Notes: generated by a model not told the origin, from the letters alone. A stretch of 64,000 nt of DNA from Zoroaster sp. YZ-2022 (GCA_029582265.1 CM055828.1:17061430-17125429), one strand, 5' to 3'. Positions 33,483-47,198 are shown, counted from the first letter of the stretch. Program-made: numbers and translations.

Positions 33483-34227
33483 ATCTTAGAATTTCAAACA
33501 TTAAGTTTGTGCAAATTATTTCAAGTTACATGAACATTATAAAAGAAAGAAACAAATAATTATACCATATTTATAGGGAAATTCCACTTTTGGTAGTTGT
33601 TTGGTAAATGTTAATTCTAGTACGTAATCCATGGGCAAGTGTTTGTGAATAGATTTTTCGTTGTGTGCCCAGAAAAAGGACATAAGACAGATTAGGTTAT
33701 TCATGCCGCTTACGTCCTTTTACCGGGCACGCGACGTTTTGCACTTTTTTCCATGAAAAATGGACTTTCTGAGGTGTTATTTAAAACAAATTAATTTCTA
33801 CATGTATGTATTACTTGTTAATCATAAATTTTGGATAAAAATATCTTTTTACCAAAGGTGGAATAGGGATTTATAGAAAGTTGTCATTGCGTTCCACTTC
33901 CAGCATCTACACTTAACAAGGGTCACAGATCTATCATTCATGTTTTTTTTCTTATTTTTACTGACAATTTCTAAGAAATGCCTTTTTAATCGGGTCATTG
34001 CTTATTTCCTCTCACAAAGGAACACAAATACTCAAAACTTAAGATGTTTCACAAAACAACTGTTAGATGCTTGGTTTAACATTTTTAAGTAAGTGCCCAA
34101 ATGAGCTTTTGATAGGACTCACCATAAATTTATTCCAGGAATAATTACTTTTTTAATTGTTATTTTAGAATTATTTGTTTACCTTTCTGTCAAAATAAAA
34201 TAACATAGCAATGTACCAATTAAAAAG
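33483..34227. other. Anonymous AT-rich sequence
   Basis: No exon, RNA or recognised repeat. Confidence 0.35.
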
Positions 34228-34520
34228 AAAAGAAAAGCAGGTGAACACCCTCACTATCTTCGACTCCCCAAAATCAAGAGTAAGTTCCATTTGGATAGCT
34301 CCTTCCCTAGAACAGCATTACAATGGAACAACCTTCCTGCTGATTGTTTTCCACCAACTTACGATCTAATTAAGTTTAAGAAAAATATCAACAAATGTAA
34401 TCTTGCTTAAATGGTGGATGTTATCGCAAATGTAACCCCTTACACTCTAGTGGCTTTTTGGCCTTGTTTGGGGTGACGGACAGTAAATAAAAAAAATAAA
34501 ATAAAAAATTTAAAAAAATT
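34228..34520 (+). mobile_element. 3' end of a third LINE family
   Basis: The C-terminal peptide FPRTALQWNNLPADCFPPTY and a 3' UTR with TGGCCTTGTTTGGGGTGACG and an A-rich tail. The same segment occurs reversed at 37780-38095. Confidence 0.75.
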
Positions 34521-34650
34521 AAAAAAATTGCCGGTAATATATTACTAAAAACACGAGTGATAGTACTTTTAAGTCCTCGGTTTATTGGGATCTTTACACA
34601 TTGACTGAGTAAAGAAGAGTTGTTGTTTTTCCTTCCAACGTTAACACGTC

Positions 34651-35042
34651 TAAGCTTGGGTGATAACACGATAATATCGAATATCGCAATACCTTTTTAT
34701 TCGATTACGATATCAAGAACCTTTTAAGTTATCGGCATATCGGCAAATCGCGATTAAAAAATACATCGCGATTTAAAAAAATTGGCATTGTGAGTCAAGT
34801 CAGAAATTCCATGGAAACAAATTAGAAGTCTTTTCAGCTTTTGGAAGTGAGAAACAAAAGCGAACTACTTCAGAAGTATATACACACTATGCAAACGAAT
34901 TTGCAATTTATTGTGATGCTTGTAGAGGGGTACATACCTGTGGTTATCGGCTCTAAAGCAATCATGCATGAATGAAAAAATAATCGCGATATTATCGAAA
35001 ATCGCAATATGTACATGTTTGCCGATATATCGTCCAAGCTTA
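34651..35042. mobile_element. hAT-like MITE beside exon 4 donor
   Basis: Ends TAAGCTTGGGTGATA and TATCGTCCAAGCTTA with a perfect 8-bp duplication AACACGTC (34643-34650, 35043-35050). Sister of 13995-14432. The right duplication covers intron position +5 of exon 4. Confidence 0.85.
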
Positions 35043-35054
35043 AACACGTCCTAC

Positions 35055-35232
35055 CTTTCTTCCTGATCAGCCTGGGTTTGGGAACTTTTGGCAGTGTCCT
35101 GCCCTTCCAAGTCCAGAACTCCGGCTTTTTAATCGTCTTCTTGTCTTTCCATAGGGCCTTAGGGGCTGGAAGATGATGCATGTGCTCAAAGAACCTGGGG
35201 CACGGGATGGACGGCAGCTCTTCATAATCCTG
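35055..35232 (-). CDS. Exon 4, Pro/Trp/Lys-rich, 59 codons
   Basis: AATTCCAG acceptor, 59 codons plus one base, then a GTAGG donor. It starts QDYEELPSIPCPRFFEHMHH and has KKPEFWTWKGRTLPKVPKP near the end. It enters in phase 0 and leaves in phase 1, which links the phase-0 exons upstream to the phase-1 exons downstream. A hAT-like MITE sits only four bases into the following intron. Confidence 0.7.
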
Positions 35233-35284
35233 CTGGAATTTGACAAATTGTAAAAATTTGACCATGTGTTGGGATTTCCTGGAC

Positions 35285-35826
35285 CGCCACACATATCAAA
35301 TCATCGGCTTCTCTTATCCAATTTAAGAAAAACCTAAAAACTCATCTTTTTAACCCTCCTATGGTTTGACCTTTCAAAACCTTTCAAAATCTGCTTACTG
35401 GCAAAATGGCTATCAATAATGTATGAACCCTTTAAAACCCTCCAGAATTTGTTGCTACTGAACTACCACACCTTTCAATACCCTTTGAAAGGTATTGAAA
35501 CATTTCAACACCAGTTTGTTCAGAGAGTTGTTTCACCTTTCGAAACCTTTCATAGGTCCCTTTTGTCAGACAGTTTTCTCACCTTTCAAAACCCTTCAGT
35601 ACAGCAAACTTGAAAGGTTTTGAAAGGTCTGACAATTCTATGGCAAACTGCACTGTACATAGGAGGGTTTTAATGAAGCATTTATATAATGTTGTTATTC
35701 TGTTTTTTCTGCTGTATCCTTGTATTTTTGTATATAAGATATCTTGTTCTTCTTATGTACATGTATCAGCGCCATGAACACTTTTGGGTGGATTTGTGCG
35801 CTTTATAAATCTTCATTATTATTATT
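35285..35826 (+). mobile_element. LINE 3' fragment split by a TTAA element
   Basis: Before the insertion the frame reads ...NLRKTLKTHLF and resumes NEAFI at 35670, so the LINE coding sequence spans the insertion. The fragment ends with TGGATTTGTGCGCTTTATAA and ATT repeats. Confidence 0.7.
35354..35667. mobile_element. TTAA element with CCTTTCAAAA words
   Basis: CCCTCCTATGG to CATAGGAGGG. The word CCTTTCAAAA is repeated in tandem at 35370-35389, and further copies occur in both orientations. The left flank is TTTTTAA and the right TTTTAA. Confidence 0.85.
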
Positions 35827-35910
35827 ACTTTTCCAGTTGGTAAACAGCAGAAATGACACTTGGATATAAAAGTGCAGTGGACAGCACCTTTTGTACTGAA
35901 TGAATAGCAT

Positions 35911-36256
35911 GGAGTGCCATGGTCGAGCGGTTTAGTGCATCGGATTTGTGTTCTGATGGCTGAGTCGTCAGAATGTGGGTTTGAATCCCAACCGCGACCA
36001 TGGTGCTTGTGTCCTTGAGCAAGACACTTTTCCATAATTGCTTCTCTCCACCCAGGGGTAAATGGGTACCTGTGAGGGCAGAGTTGGTTGTTGTGTTTGA
36101 TTAGCCCTATATGCGCTGTAATGGCAGCAATTGAGCTGTATACTCCCCAGGGAGCTGAGATGGTTTCAGGAATGATTTATGCGCCTGATGAGCAGGGGTA
36201 ATAATATAATGCGCCTTGATCACCAGTTTGGTGGATACGTGCGCTATATAAGTCCA

Positions 36257-36298
<42 letters not shown>
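35911..36298 (+). mobile_element. SINE family A copy
   Basis: Full-length copy with tRNA-like head, body and (ATT)n tail. Confidence 0.85.
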
Positions 36299-36557
36299 GA
36301 AAAGAGAGTCACTATAGCATACATAGAGATACAAATATAATAAAGATCTGTGACTGCATTCATTACATAAAGGTACACTACGAAATAATACCATTAAAAG
36401 TTAGGCCAAAAAGAAAACATGTAGTTCTGAGAACTCCATTTCACTAAATCAATACTTCTTAACTACAATGTACACACATCCAGTGTCCACAAATTCCTGC
36501 ATCAAGTCATGAAATAATAACGAACAACAGAAGGCCATCGTAAATCTTGATTCTTAC

Positions 36558-36629
36558 CACGTAATGATATTTCCCTCGGTCTTTCAGCGACATAGCCCCA
36601 ACGAAGCTCACGTATGAATGAGAACTCGC
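36558..36629 (-). CDS. Exon 3, 24 codons
   Basis: A 72-base exon lies between a TTTGTAG acceptor and a GTAAGA donor. In phase 0, which its neighbours require, it reads ASSHSYVSFVGAMSLKDRGK and four more residues. It is also open in phase 1 (EFSFIRELRWGYVAERPREI), so the reading frame rests on the neighbouring exons and is not certain. Confidence 0.5.
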
Positions 36630-36713
36630 CTACAAATAAAATGGTATTTCAAATAGTAAATTATAAATGTCATAGCCCTACAAATACTTGTTGCAGTGAC
36701 CATTCCCACAATG

Positions 36714-36832
36714 TGCTTTGTTTTTCTCTCCCTTTGATTATTTCATTGTAATTTTTGTAGTACTTAAAAATAATTGTTTTTGATTCTCAGTGCCCCCCCC
36801 CCCTAAAAAATGTTCTGGATCCGCCCATGAAC
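36714..36832. mobile_element. Partial copy of the 5-bp-duplication MITE
   Basis: Shares TGTGCTTTGTTTTTCTCTCC and the end CTGGATCCGCCCATG with 16328-16578; the left half is missing. Confidence 0.75.
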
Positions 36833-37216
36833 CTGTACATATGCATTACTTTGTACAATAACAGTGCACTGTACAATATTTAAAATAAACCTCAAGTAAG
36901 ATTCCATGTGCATCCTAATCTAAACAAAATTATAATAAAATTCTAGTGGTGTGCATCCACGGGTAATTTTGGGACCAGGTAACCGGCCGTCATAATGGTC
37001 TGGTTCCAGGGTACCCGTAAACAAATGGGAGAAAATGGATTTTCCACCGCATGTCACTGTACTCGATAATTCCTCACGCGATGCATAGGTTTAATGCAGC
37101 ACAAGACAGTGGCATTCATTTCCATTTGTTCATTCCCATTTGTTCATTACCATTACATTCATAAAAAAATAATAACACAAAAAATACCCCAAAATTTTTG
37201 TCTTTTATGAAATTAA

Positions 37217-37589
37217 CCCTCCTACTGACAGACCATTTGAAACCATTCAAAATTTCCACTTTCAAAAATGCCCATTGGTTTTGTACACACGTGGTGATAT
37301 CATTTGAACAGTGTTGGTAGCAAGCTTTACTACCATTCAAATCCATTCAAATGCATAGAGGGTCCATTGATTCACCACTTAGAAGTATCCAAACAAGGTT
37401 TTGTATTACATGTAGCTGTACTACCATTTGGAAAGATCCAAACAAGGTTTTGTATTAGCTGACCTACCATTCAAAACCATTTGGGGAAATCAATACTGTA
37501 CACAGTTATTTCACCATTCAAAACCACAAAAGCGAATGGTTTCAAATGGTGGATCAACTTGTATGAAAAAGGTACCAAAAGTAGGAGGG
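37217..37589. mobile_element. TTAA element with CCATTCAAAA words
   Basis: TTAA-CCCTCCTACTG to AAAAGTAGGAGGG-TTAA, 373 bp. CCATTCAAAT occurs in direct tandem at 37333-37352 and related CCATTCAAAACCATT words recur through the element in both orientations. Confidence 0.85.
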
Positions 37590-37779
37590 TTAAACAAAGT
37601 ACCTGAAACCTTATTATAAACCATGGAAGATTGGTGTTCATCAAAGACTGGCATTCAGTTTTTGAAATGTTAAATCAGATTTTAAAAAGTGGGTCTCGTG
37701 TACCAGAACCGATAAAAAGGAACCAGTTATTGAATTTACAAATTATATCAGTATTGGATATTTTCAAAATGTATTATTT

Positions 37780-38095
37780 TTTTTATTTTTTTTTTATTTT
37801 TTATTTTTATTTACTGTCAGTCACCCCAAACAAGGCCAAAAAGCCACTAGAGTGTAAGGGGTTACATTTGCGATAACATCCACCATTTAAGCAAGATTAC
37901 ATTTGTTGATATTTTTCTTAAAATTAATTAGATCGTAAGTTGGTGGAAAACAATCAGCAGGAAGGTCGTTCCATTGTAATGCTGTTCTAGGGAAGAAACT
38001 ATCCAAATGGAACTTACTCTTGGGCATACACTCGCTTTTCTTTACCCAAGGAATGAAATATTTATTATGAGACAAAAGTTGAATTCATTCTAACA
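37780..38095 (-). mobile_element. 3' end of the third LINE family, reversed
   Basis: The minus strand reads FFPRTALQWNDLPADCFPPT and ends KCNLA, then the same 3' UTR as 34228-34520. Confidence 0.75.
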
Positions 38096-38133
38096 TACAT
38101 TAGAGGGCGCTTCTCAAATAGACAATCTTTGCC

Positions 38134-39660
38134 ATGGAGAAATCTGCTCCCACATTTTCCGAAAATATCGGTACGGATCTGCACCAAATTCTTCTTAAAA
38201 CCGGAGAATCGGTACCTGATGTTGTAAGGAAGCAGATTCAACAAGGAATAGGCTTGGATAATCTACAAGATGCACGGAGGAGCCTGTTCCAGTTTGCAAA
38301 ATCCAAGTATGCCGGAAGTATACAAGATGGCGATGACAGCGTGCAAGGTATGGGTACCAGTGATCAATTAATCTTAAAATCAAGACGGTCCGTCGAGGCT
38401 GTTATTGATGACATCTTAGAACTGTACCTCTATCTAACTGATGATCGGAACAAGTTCCCAAGAGCCTGTCTATCTTCGTCCAAGCTTAAGACAGCCAATA
38501 TGGAATGTATAACTTGTCAGGAGGCCAAAGGCAAGGACACGGGGAACACTGGTACACCCCAAAACAAAACAACGGTCACACCCGAAATCCTTCTCAATCC
38601 CGAACTAAGGGACCTAAAATTCGCAATTGATGACCTCAGAAACGAAATCAAATCCATGAAGGCCCATTTTGTGGAAAACTCTGATCTAAAATCACAGATT
38701 CATGTGCTGGAGAACGAACGTGAAAGTTTACAAACCGCCATTGAATTGCTAACCAGCGAAAAATCCACACTGCAAAATAGCCACATAACAACAGCACCAT
38801 TGTCTTCTATCCTCAACACCATCAACAAAGACATCGCAACGCCCGACCAACCTCACTTATGGACCCCCGTAAATGACAAAAGACAAACACAAAAAGAACG
38901 TCCAAGCGCTCCCACAGTGAAATTGACACCACTTGAAACCATTGTAATTCCGCTGGATAATCGCTTCACTGAATTGACAGATCAAGCTGGAATGGAATAC
39001 CAAGAACCAACACCGGAGGAAGTTATTGATCAATACTACAATGAGCTAATTGACCGATCAAAGAAAGCCAGCTCAACAAATGTAAACAAACAAGCTAATA
39101 ACTGGAGTACTACCGGAGTATCGTTCAAACAGCAGATGGACGAATATCGAGCCAAGCAAACGACGAAGTTCAAAGACAGACCCTCAAAGAGTGTAACTCT
39201 GTTAGGTGATTCCATGGTTAAGCGAATTCAAGGACATAAGCTTAGCCAATCAAAATCAGTAACAGTCATCTCACGACCAGGAGCTAAAATTGAAGACCTC
39301 TCAAACATGATTATAGACGGGTCTGTCCTACTCCAGACAACTGAGCTGATTGTCCACGTGAGCACGAACAACACCGTGATGACGCTGAAACAATCTCCAA
39401 TAAACTGGAATTGCTGTGTGAAATGGCGCAGCAAAAATTTACCATTAATGACATCACCATATCATCAATAATACATAGAAGCACGGAGAACAAAAGAGAG
39501 CATAACAAAGTTGTTTCTGCAAACAACCTTATCCGACAGATCTGCTGTGTACATAGCTGGAAATATATCGACAATGATAACATCAATCAACGACTTCTAG
39601 CGTATGATGGAGTCCATCTTAGTCGGGTCGGCATCACAGTGCTCGCTCGTAATTTTATCA
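38134..39660 (+). pseudogene. CR1-like LINE ORF1 with SGNH esterase domain
   Basis: The ORF starts at ATG 38134. Around residues 165-215 there is a predicted coiled coil (ELRDLKFAIDDLRNEIKSMK, then LENERESLQTAIELL). A SGNH/GDSL-hydrolase-like domain follows: block I VTLLGDSMVKRI (catalytic Ser), a degenerate block III (HVSTNN) and, after a frameshift near 39375, block V DGVHLSRVG with Asp and His. Esterase-type ORF1 proteins are known from the CR1/L2 group, where they are thought to bind RNA/lipid or aid RNP formation. The frameshift makes this copy defective. Confidence 0.75.
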
Positions 39661-39994
39661 GACATCTGCGAGGTCTACCATCAGTCATAAACACCCCCAA
39701 AAACGTGTCCGCGAAAAGTGATGACGGACCTATGTGCTGCTCTCCTCCCGCTCTTCAATCCCATAGGACTTCATCCGTAATCCAAGACAGAGACGGCCAA
39801 CCACCTTCCACCTGTGCCAAGACTGCCAGCATCAGACTCCCTCCCCATGGTGGCAGTAGCATTCCTGTACCCAGAAATCGGGATTTTCGTCATCAGGACT
39901 GGAAAACACGGAAAAAGCCACTGACCCCGAGCCAACAGGTGCAATCCCTCCCCCTCATGGTTCCTCGCCGTCAACTCCCCTCTCAGGAAACAGA

Positions 39995-42908
39995 GTGGCT
40001 TCAGTACCAAAGAATGAAACAACTCAATCGAATGAGGTAAACAACGACCATGATCCTCTATCATCAGTTCTAGATGGCAAACATGGACTGAAATTGGCTC
40101 ACTTAAATATCAGAACTCTGCCTGGTAACTTTGATCAAGTTAAAATAATGTTACATAATCATCCGATTGATGTAATTGCATTTTCTGAAACCCGACTTGA
40201 TGAGGTCATCTCTGATTTAGAGATTGCTGTAGATAATTACCACATCTATAGGAAAGACCGAAATAGGAATGGAGGTGGTGTGTTACTGTATGTTAACAAT
40301 GCTAATTGTTACCATAAGATTAGAGAAGACCTCATGATAGATCGGTTAGAACTTGTAGTTATTGAATTGACTCAGGGAAAATCTAAACCTGTCATTGTTT
40401 TAACATGGTACAGGCCTCCAAATTCCAACATGGATTTATTCGATGACATAGAACACATTCTTAGTATCGTTGAAGATGAAAATAAAGATTTGATCCTTTT
40501 GGGTGATCTTAACTGTGATCTTATAAGCTCTAATCCCTCTTGCTACACTAAGAGACTTGTAGATATATGCTAAGATGCCCACCTTGAGCAAGTGATAAAT
40601 GAACCTACCAGAGTAGTGGAATATTCATCGACACTTATCGATGTGCTATTCACTACAAACAAGTTGAAAATTACTAACAGCGGAGTAATCCATGTTGGAC
40701 TTAGTGACCACTCTGATATACGCCACTTGGGGAAGAACTAATACAAAGGCGGGTGGCCACACTTATAAGGCATCCAGATCATATGGCAAGTTGGTTGAGG
40801 AACACTTCCTACATGATATTGCCAATGTAAAATGGAACTGTATATTAGATACGAGTAACATTGATGCATCGCTTGACGCGTTTTGAGACACTCTTTCTTA
40901 GTGTTTGCGATAAACATGCTCCTTGCAAAAAGCGTAAAGTGAGGCAAACCCTTTCTCCCTGGTTAAATCAAGATATATTTGATCTAATTCACAAAAGAGA
41001 TCACTCAAAAAAGATGGCCATCACTTTAAAACGTGATGACAGCTGGAAAACATATAAGACGCTACAACCAGGTTAATGCCAACATTAAACAAGCTAAGAA
41101 AGAGTATTTCAAACAAGCCATCAGGTCAAGCAACAATGACAGTGGAAAGGTATGGAAGCATCTCAAGCAACTTATCCCTAGTAAAAGTAAAACATGTGCA
41201 ATAAGTAGTACCCGCATTAACGGGCGGAGATATTTCTGAGCCTGAAATTATTGCTGGACGTGCTTAATGATTATTTTGCAAGTATTGGACCCAAACTTGC
41301 TAAACAAATATCTGTTTGCACTGAATCGTCCAGCAATGATATTGGCGATGCTACAGTCTCAAATGGATACTTCCACCTTGAACCTGTAGGTGAGGATTTT
41401 GTATTGAAGTACCTTCAGGGACTTGCCTCTACCAAAGCCACAGGACATGACAGTTGTCCTGCTAGGCTTATTAAAATAGCCGCCCCTGTCATTGCTGGCC
41501 CATTGGACGTACCTCACTAATTTATCACTGAACACAGGCGTATTTCCACAAAGCTGGAAGAAAGCAAGAGTCACCCCAATACACAAAGGGGGTGACATTA
41601 AGGAGCCAAGTAATTTCAGACCCATATCAGTTCTTCCCATTTTCTCAAAAATCCTGGAAAGAGCAGTCTTGAACAGCTGTATAATTACATGAACTCGAAC
41701 CAGCTGCTAAATACAAACCAATCAGGATTCCGACCGTTACATTCAACCTCTACGGCTCTGATTAACATCACTGATGACTGGCTCAGTAGCTTTGATCATG
41801 GTGAATTGGTTGGTGTGGTCATGCTTGATCTTAAGAAAGCATTTGACACTGTTGACCTAGATATATTGATTCAGAAACTCAAGCATTATGGTGTCGATGA
41901 TAAAGGGATAAACTGGTTTAACAGTTACTTAAAGGGTCGTTCCCACTTTACTACAATTAATGGTAAGAACTCGAGCTTTCGTCCAGTAAGCTGTGGAATA
42001 CCTCAAGGATCGATTATTGGCCCACTTATGTTCATTATTTACATTAATGACCTACCACTACATGTATCTCATTGTAAGGTCAGTATGTACGCTGATGACA
42101 CTGCTCTTTACTATCCCAGCAAAATGTGTCTGATCTCATAGAGAAAATTAACGAAGATATGACCGGTGTCAAGGAATGGCTCAAACGAAATAAACTGAGT
42201 CTCAATGTTGAGAAAACAGAATTTATTTTGCTGGGTACAAGGTCAAAGCTGCGCAATATACATGATGACACAATCACCGTAACGATCAATGGGACCCCAC
42301 TCAAACGCGTACATACTTGCAAACACCTCGGAGTTATTGTAGATGAAAACCTAACTTGGCGCAACCACATTGATCATGTACGAAGAAAGGCTCTAGCTGG
42401 AGTGCATGTTATCAAGAAGGTAAAAAACATAATCCCTCAGACTACTACTAAACTGCTGTACAATGCCATAGTTTCCTCACACTTTGATTATTGTGATGTT
42501 GTGTGGGGAAACTGTGGTGCAACACTTCAAACAAAACTGCAAAAATTACAAAACAAAAGCGCCAGATGATAACAAATGCACACTGGAGTGTTCCTAGCAG
42601 TGTTAATTTAGATGAGCTAAAGTGGGCCCCACTGAGGAAAAAAGACGTAAACATGATGCAATTATGATGTTTAAAATTGTAAACAATCTTGCGTAATGTA
42701 CCTAAAAATAAATTTAAGTACACTAATACTGGTTATGACCTCAGACGAAGCAGCCTTTCATTGTCTACTCCAATGCCCAAAACAGATTCCCTTAAAGCGG
42801 AGCTTCTGTTACAGAGGTGCCATGACGTGGAATTCGCTGAATCACGACATACAGACTGCAAACAGCGTTAACCGCTTCAAATGCAAGCTGAAGGCCAGAA
42901 ATGTTTAA
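39995..42908 (+). pseudogene. CR1-like LINE ORF2, endonuclease/RT, decayed
   Basis: It overlaps the end of ORF1. The APE-type endonuclease part has SETRLD, WYRPPNS, LLGDLNCDL and SDHSD motifs (40080-40730), interrupted by a stop at 40571. Reverse transcriptase follows with AFDTVD, IPQGSIIGP and the catalytic YADDTALY (about 41850-42115). At least four frameshifts or stops break it (40571, about 41075, 41520, 41690, 42140, 42569). The C-terminal region ends near 42908. The copy is non-functional. Confidence 0.85.
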
Positions 42909-43536
42909 TGTTTTACGAGACTGCGTTGCCTCATGTCAGCCTGTTGTTTTTAAAACCTTAATTTGTGATTTTAATTCAATCGTTTTAATTTAAATTATTG
43001 TTTTGCTTTTAAATGTGTAAATCTTTCTATTTCAAGCTGTTATATTTTTTACCCCTTTTGTATGTTTTTACCCATTAGGTTTACCCTGTATATAATCCTT
43101 ATAATCTCACAATTTTTATTTGTTTCTAAAAATGTTTACATCGTTTTATTTTAAGTTGTTGTATATTTCTACTCTTTCGTATGTTTTTATTCATTTTAAA
43201 TTTACCTTTATATAGGGGCCTATAATCCTTATCATCTCACTTGTTTTACTCTTACTTTTAAGCAGGCCTATATTTGTTACTTTCGTATTCTTTTTTTTTT
43301 ATTCTTAAATTACTTGTAATTTTTCATTTTTTATACATAATATATATGTCCGATTCTTGTTGTTGCTCTTTAAAATACTTTTTATTATTTATATTGTATA
43401 ATTTATGTTTACAAGGTTTTAATCACGGCCCCTTGAAAAACAGCCCCTGGCTGAATGGGCTTACCGTGTATAAATAAGAGTAAATAAATAAATAAATAAA
43501 TACATTAGGTCAAAGTTGCTTTAGTTTTTCTCTTCT

Positions 43537-44864
<1,328 letters not shown>

Positions 44865-44872
44865 TTGCACAC

Positions 44873-45099
44873 CAGCAGCGTAGCCACGGGGGAGCCTGGG
44901 GGGCCTGGGGGGCACGTCCCCCCCCACAAATTTCCAGTACCCCCCCCCCAGGTGCCCCCCACGAAAAATCCCGATAGTGCCCCAAAAAAATAATAAAATA
45001 AAATAAAAGGAAAAAAAACATACCCCCTGGGACCCCCACTGAAAAGCAATACCCCCTGTTCCCCCTCCCCCCACTGAAAAAGTCCTGGCTACGCCGCTG
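44873..45099. mobile_element. hAT-like MITE, CAGCRGCGTAGCCA ends
   Basis: CAGCAGCGTAGCCACGGGGG at the left, TCCTGGCTACGCCGCTG at the right, with perfect 8-bp duplication TTGCACAC (44865-44872, 45100-45107). C-rich interior; 227 bp. Confidence 0.85.
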
Positions 45100-45479
45100 T
45101 TGCACACTTGATGTACAGACTGATCAATAAGATCTTTTGGTAAACACGTACGTGTAGATCCGATTTACACCAGTGTTTGCATACTTTTGTTGAGAGTTCC
45201 TTTCTTTTCGCTTTAAGCTTTCCAAACAACAGGATGTGCCAGTTTTTGCCCAGGGTAAATATAGACATAAACATGGTCAGGGACTTAAACTATCTGTTTT
45301 GTCTGTCACACAGTATTTACCTGTAGTCCAGTGTTAGTGTTGTACTTGTACCAGGAGAAACCCTTCTAATTTAAGATCGTAACATTTCAAAAGTATGACG
45401 GCAACTAACACATTTCCTCACCAACACTTGGTTACTTACACTTTAAAAAAAAAAAAATTACAATGTACCATGTACTTAA

Positions 45480-45791
45480 CCCTGCTACTATTGCTGCACT
45501 TTAGTGGCAAGTAGCTACAGAGGTCAAAATCAGTCAACTGCCTGTTTTGACTGTTGACCCAAATGTGCACACAGGGGCACTTTTGACTGATTTTTACTGT
45601 CATTTTTGACCACCCTGAACAATACCAGACAATGCTTTTACCAGTCAAAAACGGTCGACTCATTTTGACCTGTAAATGTACTTACTACACTTAAGGTTTG
45701 ACAGTGTTTGACTTTTAAGTGCACTAGATATACCTTGGCAAGTATATCAACATTTTGACTGATTTTGACCCTTGTACTAGTAGTAGGAGGG
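45480..45791. mobile_element. TTAA element with GTCAAAATCA words
   Basis: TTAA-CCCTGCTACTA to AGTAGTAGGAGGG. It contains GGTCAAAATCAGTCAA, GCATTTTTGAC-like words and a 10-bp-period CATTTTGACTGATTTTGACC at 45761-45780. Confidence 0.8.
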
Positions 45792-46142
45792 TTTTAAGAG
45801 TATAATGTTGGTCTGGTCTGTTTCACATTTTCTAACCCTCATGTTGAATGGTCATTTGAAGACAAGTCTTTTCTTGATAACCACTGTCAATCACCCAGGC
45901 TAATGGTACATGGGTACATGTATGTCCATACTAATGGGTACAAAATTGTGACATTTTAAAGGAACATGGGACATTAATAATAAAATAAAGTACCTTGTCA
46001 TGATTTTTTTTTCTGTGTACATTCCAAGTGCCTTAATGATTGTGCTTTTCAAAAATTAAGACAACTTTCTCAGTAAGTAATTACAATGTTTGTAACATGG
46101 ACAGACATTTAATCAGAAATTGACTAGAAGTTTTTTTATTTT

Positions 46143-46345
46143 TATTTATTAATTTTTTATTTTTTTATTTTATGCAAAATCGCCCCACACAAGGCCAATG
46201 GCCAATCCAAGGTGGGGCTGCTGAATAATTGAGTTGTTACAACGACTCCACACTGAAGAAACCAGCCCCTCGCACCGAAACAAGACAAGTTAATAACCAG
46301 CCTCTTCACGGTGCGAATAGGACTGGGAGGGGTAACTAGTCCAGT
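46143..46345 (-). mobile_element. SINE family B, 5'-truncated
   Basis: The minus strand carries CTAGTTACCCCTCCCAGTCC, GTCTTGTTTCGGTGCGAGGG and CCCCACCTTGG, ending in an A-rich tail. Confidence 0.8.
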
Positions 46346-46900
46346 ACCAATAAAACAGATTTATTCACCCACATGTTGTCTGTTCATTTGCTATTCCCCT
46401 AAGGATTGTTACCTGAAAAAATCAAGACAACCCTCCTGGTATTAAACAAATAACAGTGGGGTCATCTTCAAAATATTATGTTTGTAACGTGGACAGACAT
46501 TTGTCACAAATTGTCTACTTCGTTCAAGTGAAAATATCTCAAAACGTCTAGAAAATCTTACACCTCATATCTTGTAACAGTACAATGTCCGGGAAATCTA
46601 ACAAACTGTACCTTATTTTATGCATAGCAACGGCACAGGAGGGTGCTGAAGTCTGTGGCTTTTGTGGCCGCTATGGGGGTTGTGGCCGCCTCTGGCCCAT
46701 ATGGGTTAACGGACACCCCGTTTTATTATATGCAAAAACTTTTGAATACCATGCTGTTTTCAAAGAATATCAGTTTCGGACACCTATTTCCAAAACCTGG
46801 CTACCTGTTTGTGGAATGAGAGACTGTATATTCTTAAAGGGTGGATTCAAACAATCAATGAGAATTTGGCCACAGGAATGCATAGCCCTTTCCCCTCTTA
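46346..46900. other. Intronic sequence downstream of exon 2
   Basis: No further exon. AACGTGGACAGACATTT repeats a phrase at 46096-46112, suggesting an older local duplication around the SINE. Confidence 0.4.
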
Positions 46901-46907
46901 CATGTAC

Positions 46908-47198
46908 CTGCTTGCCAGAGACCCAGGCACTCAGGTGCTCATTCCACTCTGGGTCCTGAAGGAGCTCAGCATTCACCGTCAGACTCGTCTCTCCTGCTCC
47001 TCCATGTCGTAGCATCGGCAAGGAGAAAGCCGCAGGTGCCGTACGAGCACGCTCAGCTGCATTAGGGGGAGGCTCCGAGAGGCTACGGTGGTGGTGGTGG
47101 AGGTCAGGGGTCACCAGGGAAGTCTGGGCACGCTGAGGATACAGGAGGTCATCTTTGGAGGCCTGGAGACTGGAACTTTTGGAAGAGCTGTAACGATA
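46908..47198 (-). CDS. Exon 2, 97 codons, Ser/His/Ala-rich
   Basis: A pyrimidine-rich tract and CTTACAG acceptor precede TATCGT, and the exon is open in phase 0 for 97 codons. It begins YRYSSSKSSSLQASKDDLL, contains a HHHH run, a PPPNAAERARTAP segment, and ends EWNEHLSAWVSGKQ before GTACATG. A second donor, GTAAGA, six bases further on keeps the same phase and would add two residues. The protein-like composition and the phase match to its neighbours support it. Confidence 0.65.

Larger units (their letters stand above)
38100..43504 (+). mobile_element. CR1-like LINE, near full length
   Basis: Spans ORF1, ORF2, an AT-rich 3' UTR and a (TAAA)n tail (43480-43504). The 5' boundary is set only by the end of the neighbouring LINE fragment. 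Inserted in the intron between exons 2 and 3 of the minus-strand gene, antisense to it. Confidence 0.75.
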
